A DNA stretch of 64,000 bases. Origin: Pseudomonas lactis (GTDB lineage Bacteria; Pseudomonadota; Gammaproteobacteria; Pseudomonadales; Pseudomonadaceae). Below are positions 46,101-56,000 of the stretch, piece after piece; positions within the stretch are counted from its first letter, which is position 1; every line of letters starts with the position of its first letter. The notes beneath the pieces were generated by a model, which was not told the origin of the DNA, searched no databases, and saw only the letters and a program-made list of their open reading frames with translations. The translations under genes and the position numbers were made by a program. The stretch spans positions 248,001 to 312,000 of the forward strand of contig NZ_JYLO01000011.1 of the NCBI RefSeq assembly GCF_001439845.1, read 5' to 3'.

Positions 46101-46292
46101 CCAGCGTGAGGTCTGCGCCTCCCGGTGCGCGGCGAAACCCAGAGCGATCAAGGCCATCAACGCAATCAACCAGCCCACGCGACGCCAGGGTCTGGTTTTT
46201 TTCGGCAAAGGCGCTGGTGACGGGCTGTCGGGGTCGAGGTCAGCCTGGGGGGGATCAGTGTGCTGCAGAGCGCCCATAGTCGATTGATCCAT
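43191..46292 (-). CDS. Class A PBP-like membrane protein (transglycosylase/transpeptidase domains)
   Basis: The 1033-residue protein has one membrane helix (about 39-58), a GT51-like region (about 170-330) and a transpeptidase domain with the three active-site motifs: Ser in GSTAKLR (S-T-A-K), S-I-N in RESINLPF, and K-T-G in GGKTGTGDN. The GT51 signature is altered: the His-x-Gly after the Glu is Asn-Pro-Ala (ANPAVD), and the KxxE motif reads KIRQ, so glycosyl transfer may be lost. It is longer than usual class A PBPs. The longest start is 46292; an ATG at 46277 has a better spaced GGA. It converges on adhesin 2. Confidence 0.75.
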   Translation of the reverse strand: MDQSTMGALQHTDPPQADLDPDSPSPAPLPKKTRPWRRVGWLIALMALIALGFAAHREAQTSRWQARIFSEWAAKLTYRVAPGASDALVYPGAGPFDQRLGYSALGEFLPRLLKRNYMIESQARFSKALMDYSRHGLFIPYAEKIQAGLTITDCRAAPLYQFNYPTQLYARLDDIPPLMIHSLLFIENRALLDPEPAQANPAVDWPRFAKAAWSQVARQLHLPGQAAGGSTLATQLEKYRHSPDGLTLSGSEKIRQMLSASVRAYQHGPDTLAARRNIVRDYLNSVPLSAVPGHGEVHGMAEGLRVWYGADFAQVNRALQDTATTPASLAARGLALREVLSLMIAQRRPSHYLANGRDELKQLTDSHLRLLAQNAVIDPTLLKAALAARVTYRDWLQQPTLQPIDSNKGVSVARSRLAALLNRPLYDLDRLDLAATSTLQAELQNQVTGYLKQLADPAFAGNIGLLGERLLTPASTPQVRYSFTLFERTADGSRVRVQTDNTDQPFDINEGSKLELGSTAKLRVLTTYLQIISELHDRYATQTPAALKKADIAEQDRLSRWAVDYLLQASDKSLATMLEAALDRTYSASPNEGFFTGGGMHYFHNFRNEDNGRSPTLRDALRESINLPFIRLMRDLTRYVTYAGANNSAQLLKDDGDPRRQEYLARFADREGTTFLLKFWKKYQKKDTQARLETFLDSLHPTAIRLAAVHRYLFPEANQDTFNRFVRSHLTGVKTTAALSDERLQRLYKDYGPGTYDLPDQGYIAKVHPLDLWLLGYLLNHPQATFSEVVKASQFERQEVYSWLFKSRHQGARDSRIRTMLEVEAFLDIHQRWQAVGYPFDHLVPSLATAIGSSGDRPAALAELMGIILNDGVRGKVLRIDSLHFAAGTPYDTRVVNTPDPGKRVMPSEVASALRGALSRVVDAGTAKRVSGSFTQADGTPMAMGGKTGTGDNRIQAMGAGGRLISSKAINRTATFVFFIGDHHFGTLTAFVPGSSAQGFKFTSALPVQVLKGMAPLLMPYLQGSGEVMCGGS

Positions 46293-46361
46293 TCCTACAG
46301 ATTGATCGGACTTGTCTGAAGCGTAGACGCAGTTTGTCGGTCAGGAGGGGACAAATCCAAA

Positions 46362-46460
46362 TGTAGGAGCGAGCTTGCTCGCGAAAACCGTCAACGATAA
46401 CGAGTGCTTCCTGAATGAGCGCGGCGCCTGTGAGTTTTTCGCGAGCAAGCTCGCTCCTAC
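46362..46460. repeat. REPIN-type inverted repeat (GAGCGAGCTTGCTCGCGAA arms)
   Basis: The inward-facing arms are of the type seen at 5193 and 9299. It lies between the PBP-like gene and the first large toxin-like gene, which are transcribed divergently. Confidence 0.9.
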
Positions 46461-46537
46461 GAAGGGCAGGCATTTGGGGTTGCCCCAAGCAGCGCTAACT
46501 GTTTACAGCCGCCAGTTCTGCACCAGCCAGTAGCGTC

Positions 46538-46552
46538 TGCGGTTTAACCGCA
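46538..46552. promoter_or_regulatory. Palindrome just upstream of the 1532-residue toxin-like gene
   Basis: TGCGGTT-T-AACCGCA is a perfect 7-bp dyad with a one-base centre, ending 13 nt before the ATG at 46566. No good ribosome site is visible beyond it, so it could be an operator or block translation as a small hairpin. Confidence 0.45.
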
Positions 46553-46565
46553 TACCGAGCCCCTC

Positions 46566-49500
46566 ATGACACCTCCCGATACCTCAGCAGACTCACCCCG
46601 CCAAACCACCCTCGAGCAAATCGAAACCCTGTTTGGCGAACCGCCCTCATTGCCGTTAGTCGCGCAAGACAGCGCCCAGGCTTACTTGGACCAGCACCTG
46701 GGTACCGGCATATGGCAAGCCGGCCTGATCTACATCGGCACCGCCAATGACAGCGACGGCACGCTGGCTTACCAGTCCCTGGCCGAACGTGTGGTGCAGC
46801 GGCTCGCCAGCGCGAAACCCACGCTGCTGGTGCCGGACTTTCATAAGGTCGTGCAGCGGCGTCGAGAGATCTTCGAGCCGGGCGGGCCGACCCTTGCGCA
46901 ACTCGAGCCGCTGATCAACCGCTGCGGCGCGCTCTTGCTCGGCGCCTATGCGCAACGCCTGCAAGCCTGGTGGCGTGAAGCATTGCCGGTGGACATGACG
47001 CGCTGGGGTTACCTCTCGGACGACCTGCTGGCCTTGCTCTACGACTCACCCAAACCCCCTGGCCTGAGCGAGGCGCAATTTGCCACGCTGTTCCCCAGGC
47101 ACCTGCTGCACCCTGTGCGGCCGGATCGACAATGGAATGCTCATGGTGACGCCCTGCGCGTTCGTGCCTTGTACCAGCCAGGCCGGGATGGGCCGCAGAT
47201 GCTGCCCGTGCTGGTGCTCAGCCATGGGCAACAAACCCTGATGTTCAGCCCCGCCAGTGGTATCCACCCGCTAGCCCGCCTGGACGACGTCGCCGCGCTA
47301 TTACCGGCCTATGGTGCGGTAGGCCAATGGTTTGCCCAGGACGTTGAGGGCGATCCCTTCGACGCCCTGGCGGCCAGTTACCTGGCGCAGCAGTTACGCG
47401 ACATCGACAGCATCGACCGCCACCAACCCCTGTTGCCGGGGCAGCACCAGAGGCTGTTGGACCATATCACCGACCCACGTCGCTGGTTCGTTGCCAGCCT
47501 GGCTCCCTTGCAACAGACCCTGCGCAGCGCAATGCCAAACTGGCTTGTCCAGGCCGACGATACCGACAGCATCGCCTATGCGCGCCTGCTCCAGAACCTG
47601 GTGCTGGCCCGCCAGCGCAGCAACGGCCAGCACTTTCTGGACGGCATTGGCTCGATCCGGCAGTTTGCCGACAACGCCTTGCAAACCTGTCTGCGCACTG
47701 AGCCCGCTGCCCAGAAGCTGCGCGCGCAAGATATCCAACTGACATTCAATCGGGTCGTTGCCGCCGCCGTCCCGGTGCCGGGAGGCTTTATCGCCGGGGA
47801 AGTAGACCCGGTCACCCTGACCTTGACCGAGTTGGCCCTGGAAAACCTGGCCGGCTTTCCCCACACCGCCAGCGACATCACCCTCAAGGGCGCCAAAGCT
47901 CCCAAGTGGCTGACCTACAGCCTGCTCCAACGCTGTGTGACCAAGGCCGACGTGGGCCAGGCCTACCCGGACATGCTGAAGGAAAAGCTGCTGGATGACC
48001 CGCAAGAGTCGGCGCGCCGTTTGCAGTTGTTCCAGGCCCAGTTGCGGGTTCAACTGCCGATGCTGGCGCTGGCGTTGAAGATCAAGGCCGAACAGGGCCT
48101 GACCGAAGCCGGCTTTCAATGTGTGCACGCCGCGTTGCAAGCCTCGGCTGCTGAACGCAAGGTGCAAGGCCAGGCCATGGCCGTGTGGCCGCTGGCGTTC
48201 AAGGCCGCGCCCGGTGCGGTGACGGACGAGGTGACCAACCAGTTCATCATCGGGCCTCGGGATAAGAGCGTTGGCGTACACCTGTTGTACCGACCTTTGC
48301 TGACGCCGACGTTGCAGGCGTTTACCTCCATCGAGGCACTGCTTGACGCGATCAAGGCCCCTGGTGCCTTGCAGGAGCAGGTACTGGCGTGGCTGGCCCC
48401 TGCTCGGCAAGCGGTGTATGCCCACGGTGGTTTTAACGAACCGCATATCCGCCATTTCCTGCCTGGCGATGAATTCACCGCCTATGAAAAACCTGCACCG
48501 GTGCAACTCAGCAAGCAACTGAGCACCGAGGATCCCGCGAGCCTGATTTTCCACGGCACCGCCAGGGCACTGGTGGCACTGGCCGACCGGCAATCGGTGT
48601 CGAATGTCGAGCAACGCTGGGCCCAGTTGAAGCAGGCCGGCTGGTTGCTGTTCGGTGCCGTGCTGCCGTTTGCCGGCGAGCCATTGATGCTTGGCGGGTG
48701 GCTGCTGCAACTGGTGGAGAGCTTGCAGAACGATATCCAGCGCCTGGCCAGCGACGATCCGCAGGCCAAGAGCGCGGCGGTGATGGATGTGTTGACCAAC
48801 CTCATGGTGATCCTCGCGCATCAGGCGACGCCCCACGACTCTCTTTGGCCTCTGCAGTTGGAGGCGCCGGTGTTTGCCTCGCTGGCGCGGCCTGAACCCA
48901 GCCCGCCGGTGCCGACGCAGGTGCCAGTGCCCATGCGCTTCACCGCGCCGACCGGCTGGGCCAACGCTCGTGGCAATCTGAATGCCGCACAGATCGCACG
49001 GGCGCGCGGCCTCAGTCTCCGGGCTTTCTCCGGCTCATGGGCCGGGGCCGAGCACAGCGGCCCGCAGCGTGGCCTGCTGCGCGACACGTCGCACACCCCG
49101 GCGCAGTGGCAGGCGCTGATACGCGGGCAGCTGTACCGCGTTACGATCAAAGCCGGTGCGGTGCGGGTAGTCAGCGCCGATGGCAGCACCCTGGGGCCCT
49201 GGTTGAAACCCTTGGGCGAGGGGCAATGGGATTTCGATGGGCAGTTGCGTCTGGCGGGCGGCAATGCCGACGCCGCCGTCGACGCCAAGTTGAAGGCCGG
49301 CGAGGCGTCGCTGTCGAGCCTGGAGCAGCAATACCGCGAGGCAGGTCGCAGGCGGGCAAGGGCCAACGCGACGATGGAAGTGGCACGCCATCTGGCGCGG
49401 GAGACAACCAGCAAGATCAGCGAGGAGCAACGGGCCACGTTGCGCGAGCGTTACCGCAAGGAACTGCAAAACAAGGTGCAATGTTCCCAAGAGGAACTGC

Positions 49501-51164
49501 AATTGCTGATGCGCATGCGTGAAATCAAGCCACGCCCCCATTATGAGCAGGAGCTGTGTGAAGTCCTTGAGTCGCTGATTTTGAGCCTGCGTTTGCTGGA
49601 TGTGCACATGCGTGAACAGATGGCGCAGATCAATGATCGCATCAAGCCGCTGCTGGAGGTGCTGGAGAACGAGAGCGAAGACGAAGCCGGCTCCGACCTC
49701 AACCGTCAGGCCCACGCCGACCTTGACCTGCGCATGCGTGAACAGGTCGACGCCGAAGAGTCTGCCATCCATTGGCGTACCCTGGAGCGCACCTACCTGG
49801 ACCAACTGCAAGCGGTGCCACGCCTGGGGCGTAACAAGGCGCGTGCGCTGGCGGCGGATGTACCGGCGCGCCCATCGATCCTCGACCTGCAAGCCTTGCA
49901 ACTGATCACCTTGTGGGGCATCACCATCAATCTCGAGGGCCCGCCCTTGGAGGAAGAGTTTTTCGACAGCTTTAACCAAGTGATCAATCGTGCCCGCTGG
50001 GCCAGTCGCTCCCTGGCCGAGCTGGAAAACATGCCCGCCACCCGTGAAGAGCGGGTCGAACTGCTCAAGAGCTTCAGCCATGTCTATGCCACGACCGATG
50101 ACCATATTCATTTCTGGCGCGCCATGGCCCCGGACACCTTCGACTTGGCCAATCTGGAAAAACTTCAAGGCTTGCTGGCCAGCCTGCATCAGCATGTGGA
50201 GCAAGCGCTGGCCGATCTGCTCGCGCCGCCACCAGGCACCAGGCCGGCTAAGCCAGCCCAGGCGACGGGTGCACGACAGAAAAAGATCATTCGTACCCGC
50301 AACCGTGATGTGTACGTCGCCCGTATCAAGGCGCCGACCCAGGTCGGCGACACCGGCACGGCGGAACTGGTGGATAACAAAGGCACTGTGATTGCCACCT
50401 TCACCGAGGCGCAGGACGGTGTATGGGAACCGCTGGAACCGCCGGCCAGGCCGCGTGTGGCCAACCCGCAATTGGGGGCGTTGATGAACAAGGGGCAACG
50501 CTTGCTGGCAGATGTCGACAAGGCCATCGACAACGTGCAGGCCATGACCGGCAAGTGTGAGCCGCAGTCGCTGCAGGCCTTGCTCGTGGCGCAGGCCAAC
50601 AGCCGGCGGATGCTCGCTGCCGATATCGACAGCAAACTGCGCCAGCTGGACGTGTCGAGGTTGGCGGCGACGCAACAGGCCAACGCCCGTGTCCGGGCCA
50701 GCGACCTTCGGGCGGCGGCGATGCGCCTGGATGCAGCCGGCGTACAGGCGCGCGTGCACGCCAGCAAGCTCAAGTTGGGCAGCGCGGAAGATGTGGATTT
50801 TTTGCACACACTCAACGAGGTGCGCATTGTGAGGCAGGGCGCACGCGTGCCGATCAAAGGCAAGTCACGGGACTTCTTGCAGGTGTACGCCGTCGTGGAC
50901 ACGCACACCGGGCAGGCGCTGTGTTACGCGCATTTTCACTACGACAGCCGCGTAGGGCCGGACGACCACTACAAAGACAATGCCGCCCACCTCAAGAGCC
51001 CCGAGCAGGAACGAATGGGGCGCCAGGCCCAGGCCGAGGTGGAGGCGCAGGCGTTCGCGCGCATCCGCACCGGCCAGACCGGGCGCGTGCGACAAACCCT
51101 GGAAATCGAGCGTGCAAGCATTTCCCGACGCCTGGCCCGGCGCCTGTTTTTCAGCGTGGACTGA
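46566..51164 (+). CDS. Large DUF6543/dermonecrotic-toxin-like protein
   Basis: The 1532-residue protein lacks a signal peptide and membrane helices I can see. The N-terminal ~1000 residues resemble the Pseudomonas DUF6543 (dermonecrotic toxin N-terminal-like) proteins in layout, for example LPVLVLSHGQQTLMFSPASG followed by RLDDVAALLPAY. A charged coiled-coil lies at about 925-1060, and the C-terminus carries the block DFLQVYAVVDTHTGQALCYAHFHY that I associate with this family. The function is unknown; a host-directed or contact toxin is the usual guess. No secretion gene sits beside it. The start ATG follows a perfect palindrome. Confidence 0.7.
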   Translation: MTPPDTSADSPRQTTLEQIETLFGEPPSLPLVAQDSAQAYLDQHLGTGIWQAGLIYIGTANDSDGTLAYQSLAERVVQRLASAKPTLLVPDFHKVVQRRREIFEPGGPTLAQLEPLINRCGALLLGAYAQRLQAWWREALPVDMTRWGYLSDDLLALLYDSPKPPGLSEAQFATLFPRHLLHPVRPDRQWNAHGDALRVRALYQPGRDGPQMLPVLVLSHGQQTLMFSPASGIHPLARLDDVAALLPAYGAVGQWFAQDVEGDPFDALAASYLAQQLRDIDSIDRHQPLLPGQHQRLLDHITDPRRWFVASLAPLQQTLRSAMPNWLVQADDTDSIAYARLLQNLVLARQRSNGQHFLDGIGSIRQFADNALQTCLRTEPAAQKLRAQDIQLTFNRVVAAAVPVPGGFIAGEVDPVTLTLTELALENLAGFPHTASDITLKGAKAPKWLTYSLLQRCVTKADVGQAYPDMLKEKLLDDPQESARRLQLFQAQLRVQLPMLALALKIKAEQGLTEAGFQCVHAALQASAAERKVQGQAMAVWPLAFKAAPGAVTDEVTNQFIIGPRDKSVGVHLLYRPLLTPTLQAFTSIEALLDAIKAPGALQEQVLAWLAPARQAVYAHGGFNEPHIRHFLPGDEFTAYEKPAPVQLSKQLSTEDPASLIFHGTARALVALADRQSVSNVEQRWAQLKQAGWLLFGAVLPFAGEPLMLGGWLLQLVESLQNDIQRLASDDPQAKSAAVMDVLTNLMVILAHQATPHDSLWPLQLEAPVFASLARPEPSPPVPTQVPVPMRFTAPTGWANARGNLNAAQIARARGLSLRAFSGSWAGAEHSGPQRGLLRDTSHTPAQWQALIRGQLYRVTIKAGAVRVVSADGSTLGPWLKPLGEGQWDFDGQLRLAGGNADAAVDAKLKAGEASLSSLEQQYREAGRRRARANATMEVARHLARETTSKISEEQRATLRERYRKELQNKVQCSQEELQLLMRMREIKPRPHYEQELCEVLESLILSLRLLDVHMREQMAQINDRIKPLLEVLENESEDEAGSDLNRQAHADLDLRMREQVDAEESAIHWRTLERTYLDQLQAVPRLGRNKARALAADVPARPSILDLQALQLITLWGITINLEGPPLEEEFFDSFNQVINRARWASRSLAELENMPATREERVELLKSFSHVYATTDDHIHFWRAMAPDTFDLANLEKLQGLLASLHQHVEQALADLLAPPPGTRPAKPAQATGARQKKIIRTRNRDVYVARIKAPTQVGDTGTAELVDNKGTVIATFTEAQDGVWEPLEPPARPRVANPQLGALMNKGQRLLADVDKAIDNVQAMTGKCEPQSLQALLVAQANSRRMLAADIDSKLRQLDVSRLAATQQANARVRASDLRAAAMRLDAAGVQARVHASKLKLGSAEDVDFLHTLNEVRIVRQGARVPIKGKSRDFLQVYAVVDTHTGQALCYAHFHYDSRVGPDDHYKDNAAHLKSPEQERMGRQAQAEVEAQAFARIRTGQTGRVRQTLEIERASISRRLARRLFFSVD

Positions 51165-51482
51165 GGCGCGCTGGATAAGCCTGGGTTTTGAAAGTTATGT
51201 AATACTCTGCGCCGTTTTGCCCTGGCAGGGCCGGTCTAGACAGCGGGAAGCCGATCCGTCGAAGCCGACTTTTCCGGGGCTTATCGCCAAATTTTGCCGT
51301 TTATTGAGTGAAAAGCCCTATCGGTAGCTTTTTATACTGCACGCCCCGCTGTCCTGGCCGAGCATTCGCGCCAGGCGGGTTTGCCCACGAGGCAGGCCCG
51401 GTCCGGCCGGTGTATGAGCCCACCGGCTGATACGCCTGAGACTCGGTGGCTAAATCCAATAACAAAATGAGGTTGTATCCCT
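51165..51482. other. Intergenic region before the amino acid permease
   Basis: About 318 bp. It holds a possible -10 (TATACT, 51333-51338), but I see no matching -35 at the usual distance. No gene, terminator with a clear U-tract or repeat was recognised. Confidence 0.5.
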
Positions 51483-52901
51483 ATGCCTGTTGGCAAACCA
51501 CTGCCCCCTGGCGAGACCGCTCAAGGCGGCCCGCTCAAACGTGAACTGGGCGAGCGCCACATTCGCTTGATGGCCCTGGGCGCCTGTATCGGTGTAGGCC
51601 TGTTTCTGGGCTCGGCCAAGGCCATCGAAATGGCCGGCCCGGCCATCATGCTCTCGTACATCATTGGCGGCCTGGCGATCCTGGTGATCATGCGCGCCCT
51701 CGGTGAAATGGCGGTGCACAACCCCGTAGCCGGTTCGTTCAGTCGTTATGCCCAGGACTACCTGGGCCCCTTGGCTGGCTTTCTCACCGGCTGGAACTAC
51801 TGGTTCCTGTGGCTGGTGACCTGCGTCGCGGAAATCACCGCCGTGGCGGTGTACATGGGCGTGTGGTTCCCCGACACGCCGCGCTGGATCTGGGCCCTGG
51901 CGGCGCTGATCAGCATGGGCACCATCAACCTCATCGCAGTCAAGGCGTTCGGTGAGTTCGAGTTCTGGTTCGCGTTGATCAAGATCGTCACCATCATTGC
52001 GATGGTGATCGGCGGCGCAGGCATCATCGCCTTCGGCTTCGGCAATGACGGCGTGGCACTGGGCATTTCCAACCTCTGGACCCACGGCGGCTTCATGCCC
52101 AACGGCGTGCAGGGCGTGTTGATGTCGTTGCAGATGGTGATGTTCGCCTACCTGGGCGTGGAGATGATCGGCCTCACCGCCGGTGAAGCGCGCAACCCGC
52201 AGAAGACCATTCCCAGTGCCATCGGCTCGGTGTTCTGGCGCATCCTGCTGTTCTATGTGGGCGCGTTGTTCGTGATCCTGTCGATCTACCCATGGAATGA
52301 AATCGGCACCCAGGGTAGCCCGTTCGTGATGACCTTCGAGCGCCTGGGCATCAAGACCGCTGCGGGCATTATCAACTTCGTGGTGATCACCGCCGCGTTG
52401 TCGTCCTGCAACGGCGGCATCTTCAGCACCGGGCGCATGCTCTACAGCCTGGCGCAGAACGGCCAGGCGCCGGCGACGTTCGGCACCACCTCCAGTAACG
52501 GCGTGCCACGCAAAGCGTTGCTGTTGTCGATCTTTGCCTTGTTGCTGGGCGTACTGCTCAACTACCTGGTGCCGGACCAGGTGTTCGTGTGGGTGACCTC
52601 CATCGCCACCTTCGGCGCGATCTGGACCTGGCTGATGATCCTGCTGGCTCAGCTCAAATTCCGCAAAGGCCTGAGCCCGGCCGAGCAAGCGGGCCTCAAG
52701 TACCGCATGTGGCTGTACCCAGTCAGCTCCTACCTGGCGCTGGCGTTCCTGGTGCTGGTGGTGGGCCTGATGGCGTACTTCCCCGAGACCCGTGTGGCGC
52801 TGTATGTAGGGCCTGCGTTTCTGGTGTTGTTGACCGTGTTGTACTACGCGTTCAAGTTGCAGCCCGCCGTCGCCAACAGCGGCGCGAGCCGCTCCGTCTA
52901 A
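51483..52901 (+). CDS. Amino acid permease (APC family, ProY/GabP-like)
   Basis: The 472-residue protein has twelve predicted membrane helices and the amino-acid-transporter signature: RHIRLMALGACIGVGLFLGSA, then MRALGEMAVHNPVAGSFSRYA. It is close in type to proline- or GABA-specific permeases (ProY/GabP), but the substrate cannot be fixed. The start ATG follows GAGG (51470-51473) by about 9 nt. It stands alone between the two toxin-like genes. Confidence 0.9.
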   Translation: MPVGKPLPPGETAQGGPLKRELGERHIRLMALGACIGVGLFLGSAKAIEMAGPAIMLSYIIGGLAILVIMRALGEMAVHNPVAGSFSRYAQDYLGPLAGFLTGWNYWFLWLVTCVAEITAVAVYMGVWFPDTPRWIWALAALISMGTINLIAVKAFGEFEFWFALIKIVTIIAMVIGGAGIIAFGFGNDGVALGISNLWTHGGFMPNGVQGVLMSLQMVMFAYLGVEMIGLTAGEARNPQKTIPSAIGSVFWRILLFYVGALFVILSIYPWNEIGTQGSPFVMTFERLGIKTAAGIINFVVITAALSSCNGGIFSTGRMLYSLAQNGQAPATFGTTSSNGVPRKALLLSIFALLLGVLLNYLVPDQVFVWVTSIATFGAIWTWLMILLAQLKFRKGLSPAEQAGLKYRMWLYPVSSYLALAFLVLVVGLMAYFPETRVALYVGPAFLVLLTVLYYAFKLQPAVANSGASRSV

Positions 52902-52902
52902 A

Positions 52903-52990
52903 TGTGTGCGGGCTTGCCTGTGATAGCGGCAGTTCAGTCATAGATTCAGTGGCTGACACACCGCCTTCGCGGGCAAGCCCGCTCCTACAG
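52903..52990. repeat. Degenerate REPIN-type repeat
   Basis: The right arm (CGCGGGCAAGCCCGCTCC) is intact; the left arm (ATGTGTGCGGGCTTGCCTGTGAT) has lost the GGGAGC core. It follows the permease gene and lies at the end of the NEL-type gene on the opposite strand. Confidence 0.8.
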
Positions 52991-53011
52991 GAAGACAGGC
53001 GGTTTCGGCCT

Positions 53012-56000
53012 TCAGGAGGTTGTTTTTGCGGCCTGCACGGCCAGGGTCAGTTGGCGTACCAGCCGCGCCAACTCGTCTTTTTCTTCATCGATGATGGCCT
53101 GGCGACGCTCCAGATAAAGGTCCGAGCGTCGGTCCGACTCTTCCCGATTCAACCTCTCGATCTTATGGCGCGTCGTGGCGCTGATCGTTGCAAAGGGCTC
53201 GGGTAAATGGCGGGCCATGAACTCGATCCAGAACGGCTCGGTCATCAGCGCGTTGATTGCCGCATCGCTGGCCTTTAGCCGTTGCAGCTTCTGGCGTGCG
53301 CGGCGTATGTCCTGTGGCTTCACCCATCGCTCTGCTGAGTACAGCATCTCCTCAGGCCCGATCGGCAAGTTGAATTCCTCGGCCAGGGCGATGCGCAGGT
53401 GTAGTTTGACTTCCACATCGTCCGGTTCTTTTCCGGCGGCACGCAGCGCCAATATGTGCGCGTCGGCGAATTGATCCAGCTCACGCAAGAAAAACACGCG
53501 GTTGGCCAAATCCATCAAATCACGACTGGCTTGCAGCGTGGCGGGCTGCACCTTGGCGATGTGGCGCAGGTGGGTGATTTCCATGTCGATGAACGTCAGC
53601 AACGCACCGTCGCCGCAGGTGCCGGCCAAATAGGTGTTAAGGAAGACTTCGTTACGCAACTGCGTGGAGTTGCCCATCGCCTCCAGCAGCTTCCAGACCC
53701 TTTCAGTCAAGGCGGGGCGTGCCGATGTATTGCTGTAGGCATACGCCTGGGTCAAATCCCGCAGTACCCGGAACGCATCATCCGGGCTGGGCTCTTCGAT
53801 AGACAGCAATTGGTCCCACAGGGTGCGGCGCTGCACATGTTGCTCAACCGGTACGCCACTCAGCCAATTGGCAAAGTCTGCTTCGCGGGGCGGTTGGTGG
53901 GTGATGCCTGGCAGAGGGCCACCCAGGGCGGCGGTACGGTTGGCGTGCGCTCCGATGCGGGCGAGGGTCTCGGCATCCAGTGGGTTGTCATGCAACTGGA
54001 TATCCAGGTTCACCTGAACTCTGCGTCCGGGCTGGAACAGCGTGTTCGGCAAGGTCGTCAGGCGGTTTTCCTGGAGTAACAGGCGGTTCAGGACGGGCCT
54101 GTCGTCGGCTCCCAAGGGCCACTGGTCGATCTGGGTATTGCGCAGGTTAAGGATGCGCAACTGGTCCATGGCGCTGACATCCGGTGCCAGGCCCAGAGGG
54201 TTGTCGTTCAGGTTCAATTCGCGCAGCGAGGTCATTTGCGCCAGGCGTTGGCGTGCGTCTGCGTCCAGGGTGATGTGGTTGCCGCCCAGGTTGAGTACTT
54301 CCAGATGGCGCATCTCGGTTATTTGCGTTGGTAACTCGCTGAGCAGGCAGTCGATGTTCAGTTGACGCAGGTTGGCAAAGCGGCTGAGGAAGGCATTGCC
54401 GGTCGCCGGGAATGTATTGCCCGAGATGTGCAGGTCTTCGATGTGTTCAAAGCCTCGAGTGCCGAGGATGAAATCAGCATCGGGCAGATTGTTGTCTTCC
54501 AATTGCAGATGTAAGAAATGGCGTTCGAAGAAATCATAGCTGCGCGATCTAGGGGTTTCATGGCGCCAGGCTTGGCGGATATGCTGGGCCAGGTAGCGCC
54601 GCCGCCCCAGGTTCAACCCCATAGGATCGGTGGCCGGGTCGTCGATGGGCTGCAGGGTTTCGGCCCAGCGCGTCAGGCCGTGGTCCAGGGTGGCGTATTC
54701 GGCTTCGCGGCGCTCCAGTTCCAGCAGGGTGGCGGGGGCCGACAAGTCCAGTGATTCGATCAATAGCTCGGCCTGTTCCACGCTGAAGCTGGGATAGAGT
54801 TTTTGTACCTTACGCACCAGGTCCGCAGTCCTCGGGCCACGGAACGGCCAGAGGTTTTGCAGTGAAAGTGGATAGGCCACGAATGAGCTGTCCACCTTCA
54901 TCGGCGGTTGCAACCATGGCGGTATCGCGGGCAGGTCGAGCAACCGCTTGATCGCCACGCGTTGGTTCAGCGCCAGGTCTGCAACGCGTGATTGCAGTGT
55001 GGCCAGGTCGAACCGATCGGCCATGCCCAACGCTGTACATTCGCTGGGTGACAGCAGCAGGACAATGGCGCTCAGCAGGTCGCCAGTGCTGTTGGCCGGA
55101 TCGTTGAGCGTGCGGCCTTGCGGGTCGAGGGCACGATAACGGCCACCCACCCGGATGAGGGCGCGGCGGTCGGTGCCGGTGAGGTGCCCGCCACTTTCCA
55201 GCAGGCGCCCGGTGTCGGTGTCCTTGTGGATGTCCAGGCGCAACTGTGCAGGCCAGCCGTTGAGTGACTTGAGCATATGCAAGGTGATGGTGTCGCTGTC
55301 GGGGTTCATCAGAGTGGTCAGGTACAGGCCCTCGTAGGCGCGGTTCAAGCGCAGGTCGTGCGCGGTCAGGCGCGCCTGTTCAGCCAGGCGCAGGCCGACC
55401 TGGTTTTTGTCCTGCAGTTGGCGTTGCTCCTTGATCGTGGCCTGGCCGAGGATGGCTCGGACGGCGCTCACAGGCAGTTGCGGATGATGCTGTTTCAGGC
55501 GCGTTTCCAGCAGCGTGCCAGGCTGCTCGCTTTGCGCGTAGAACTGCTCGAACAGTTGGGCTCTTTCGCGATAGGCGTATTCGGCGATGCGTTTGGCCAG
55601 CTTGAACTGGCGCTCTTCGACGGTGGCGGGCAGCTCCCCCAACAGTGCTTGAACCAAGGTGTCGTTGAGCGCCGCATCGTAAATCGGCGTGGTGCCACGC
55701 GCATTGCCTTGGGATACACGAATGATTTGCACGGGGGCCTTGACCTTGGCGGGGTACTGGACCAGCACCTGATTGCGTTTATCCACCACTTGCAACGCAT
55801 GGCTGTCGGGCCAGCCAGGCAGTAAACTCAACAGCATCAACTGCAGGGTAGGCCGGGCGTTATGGCGGGCCGATGCGGTGGTCATCGCCTGGATGAAATG
55901 CAAAATCTGCCGCTCGATGCCTACGCGCTTGGTGGTGTCCTCCAGCAGCGGCGGAGGCGGCAGGCCGGCACTGTGCACCTCGCGCAGGGCTCGGGCCGGC

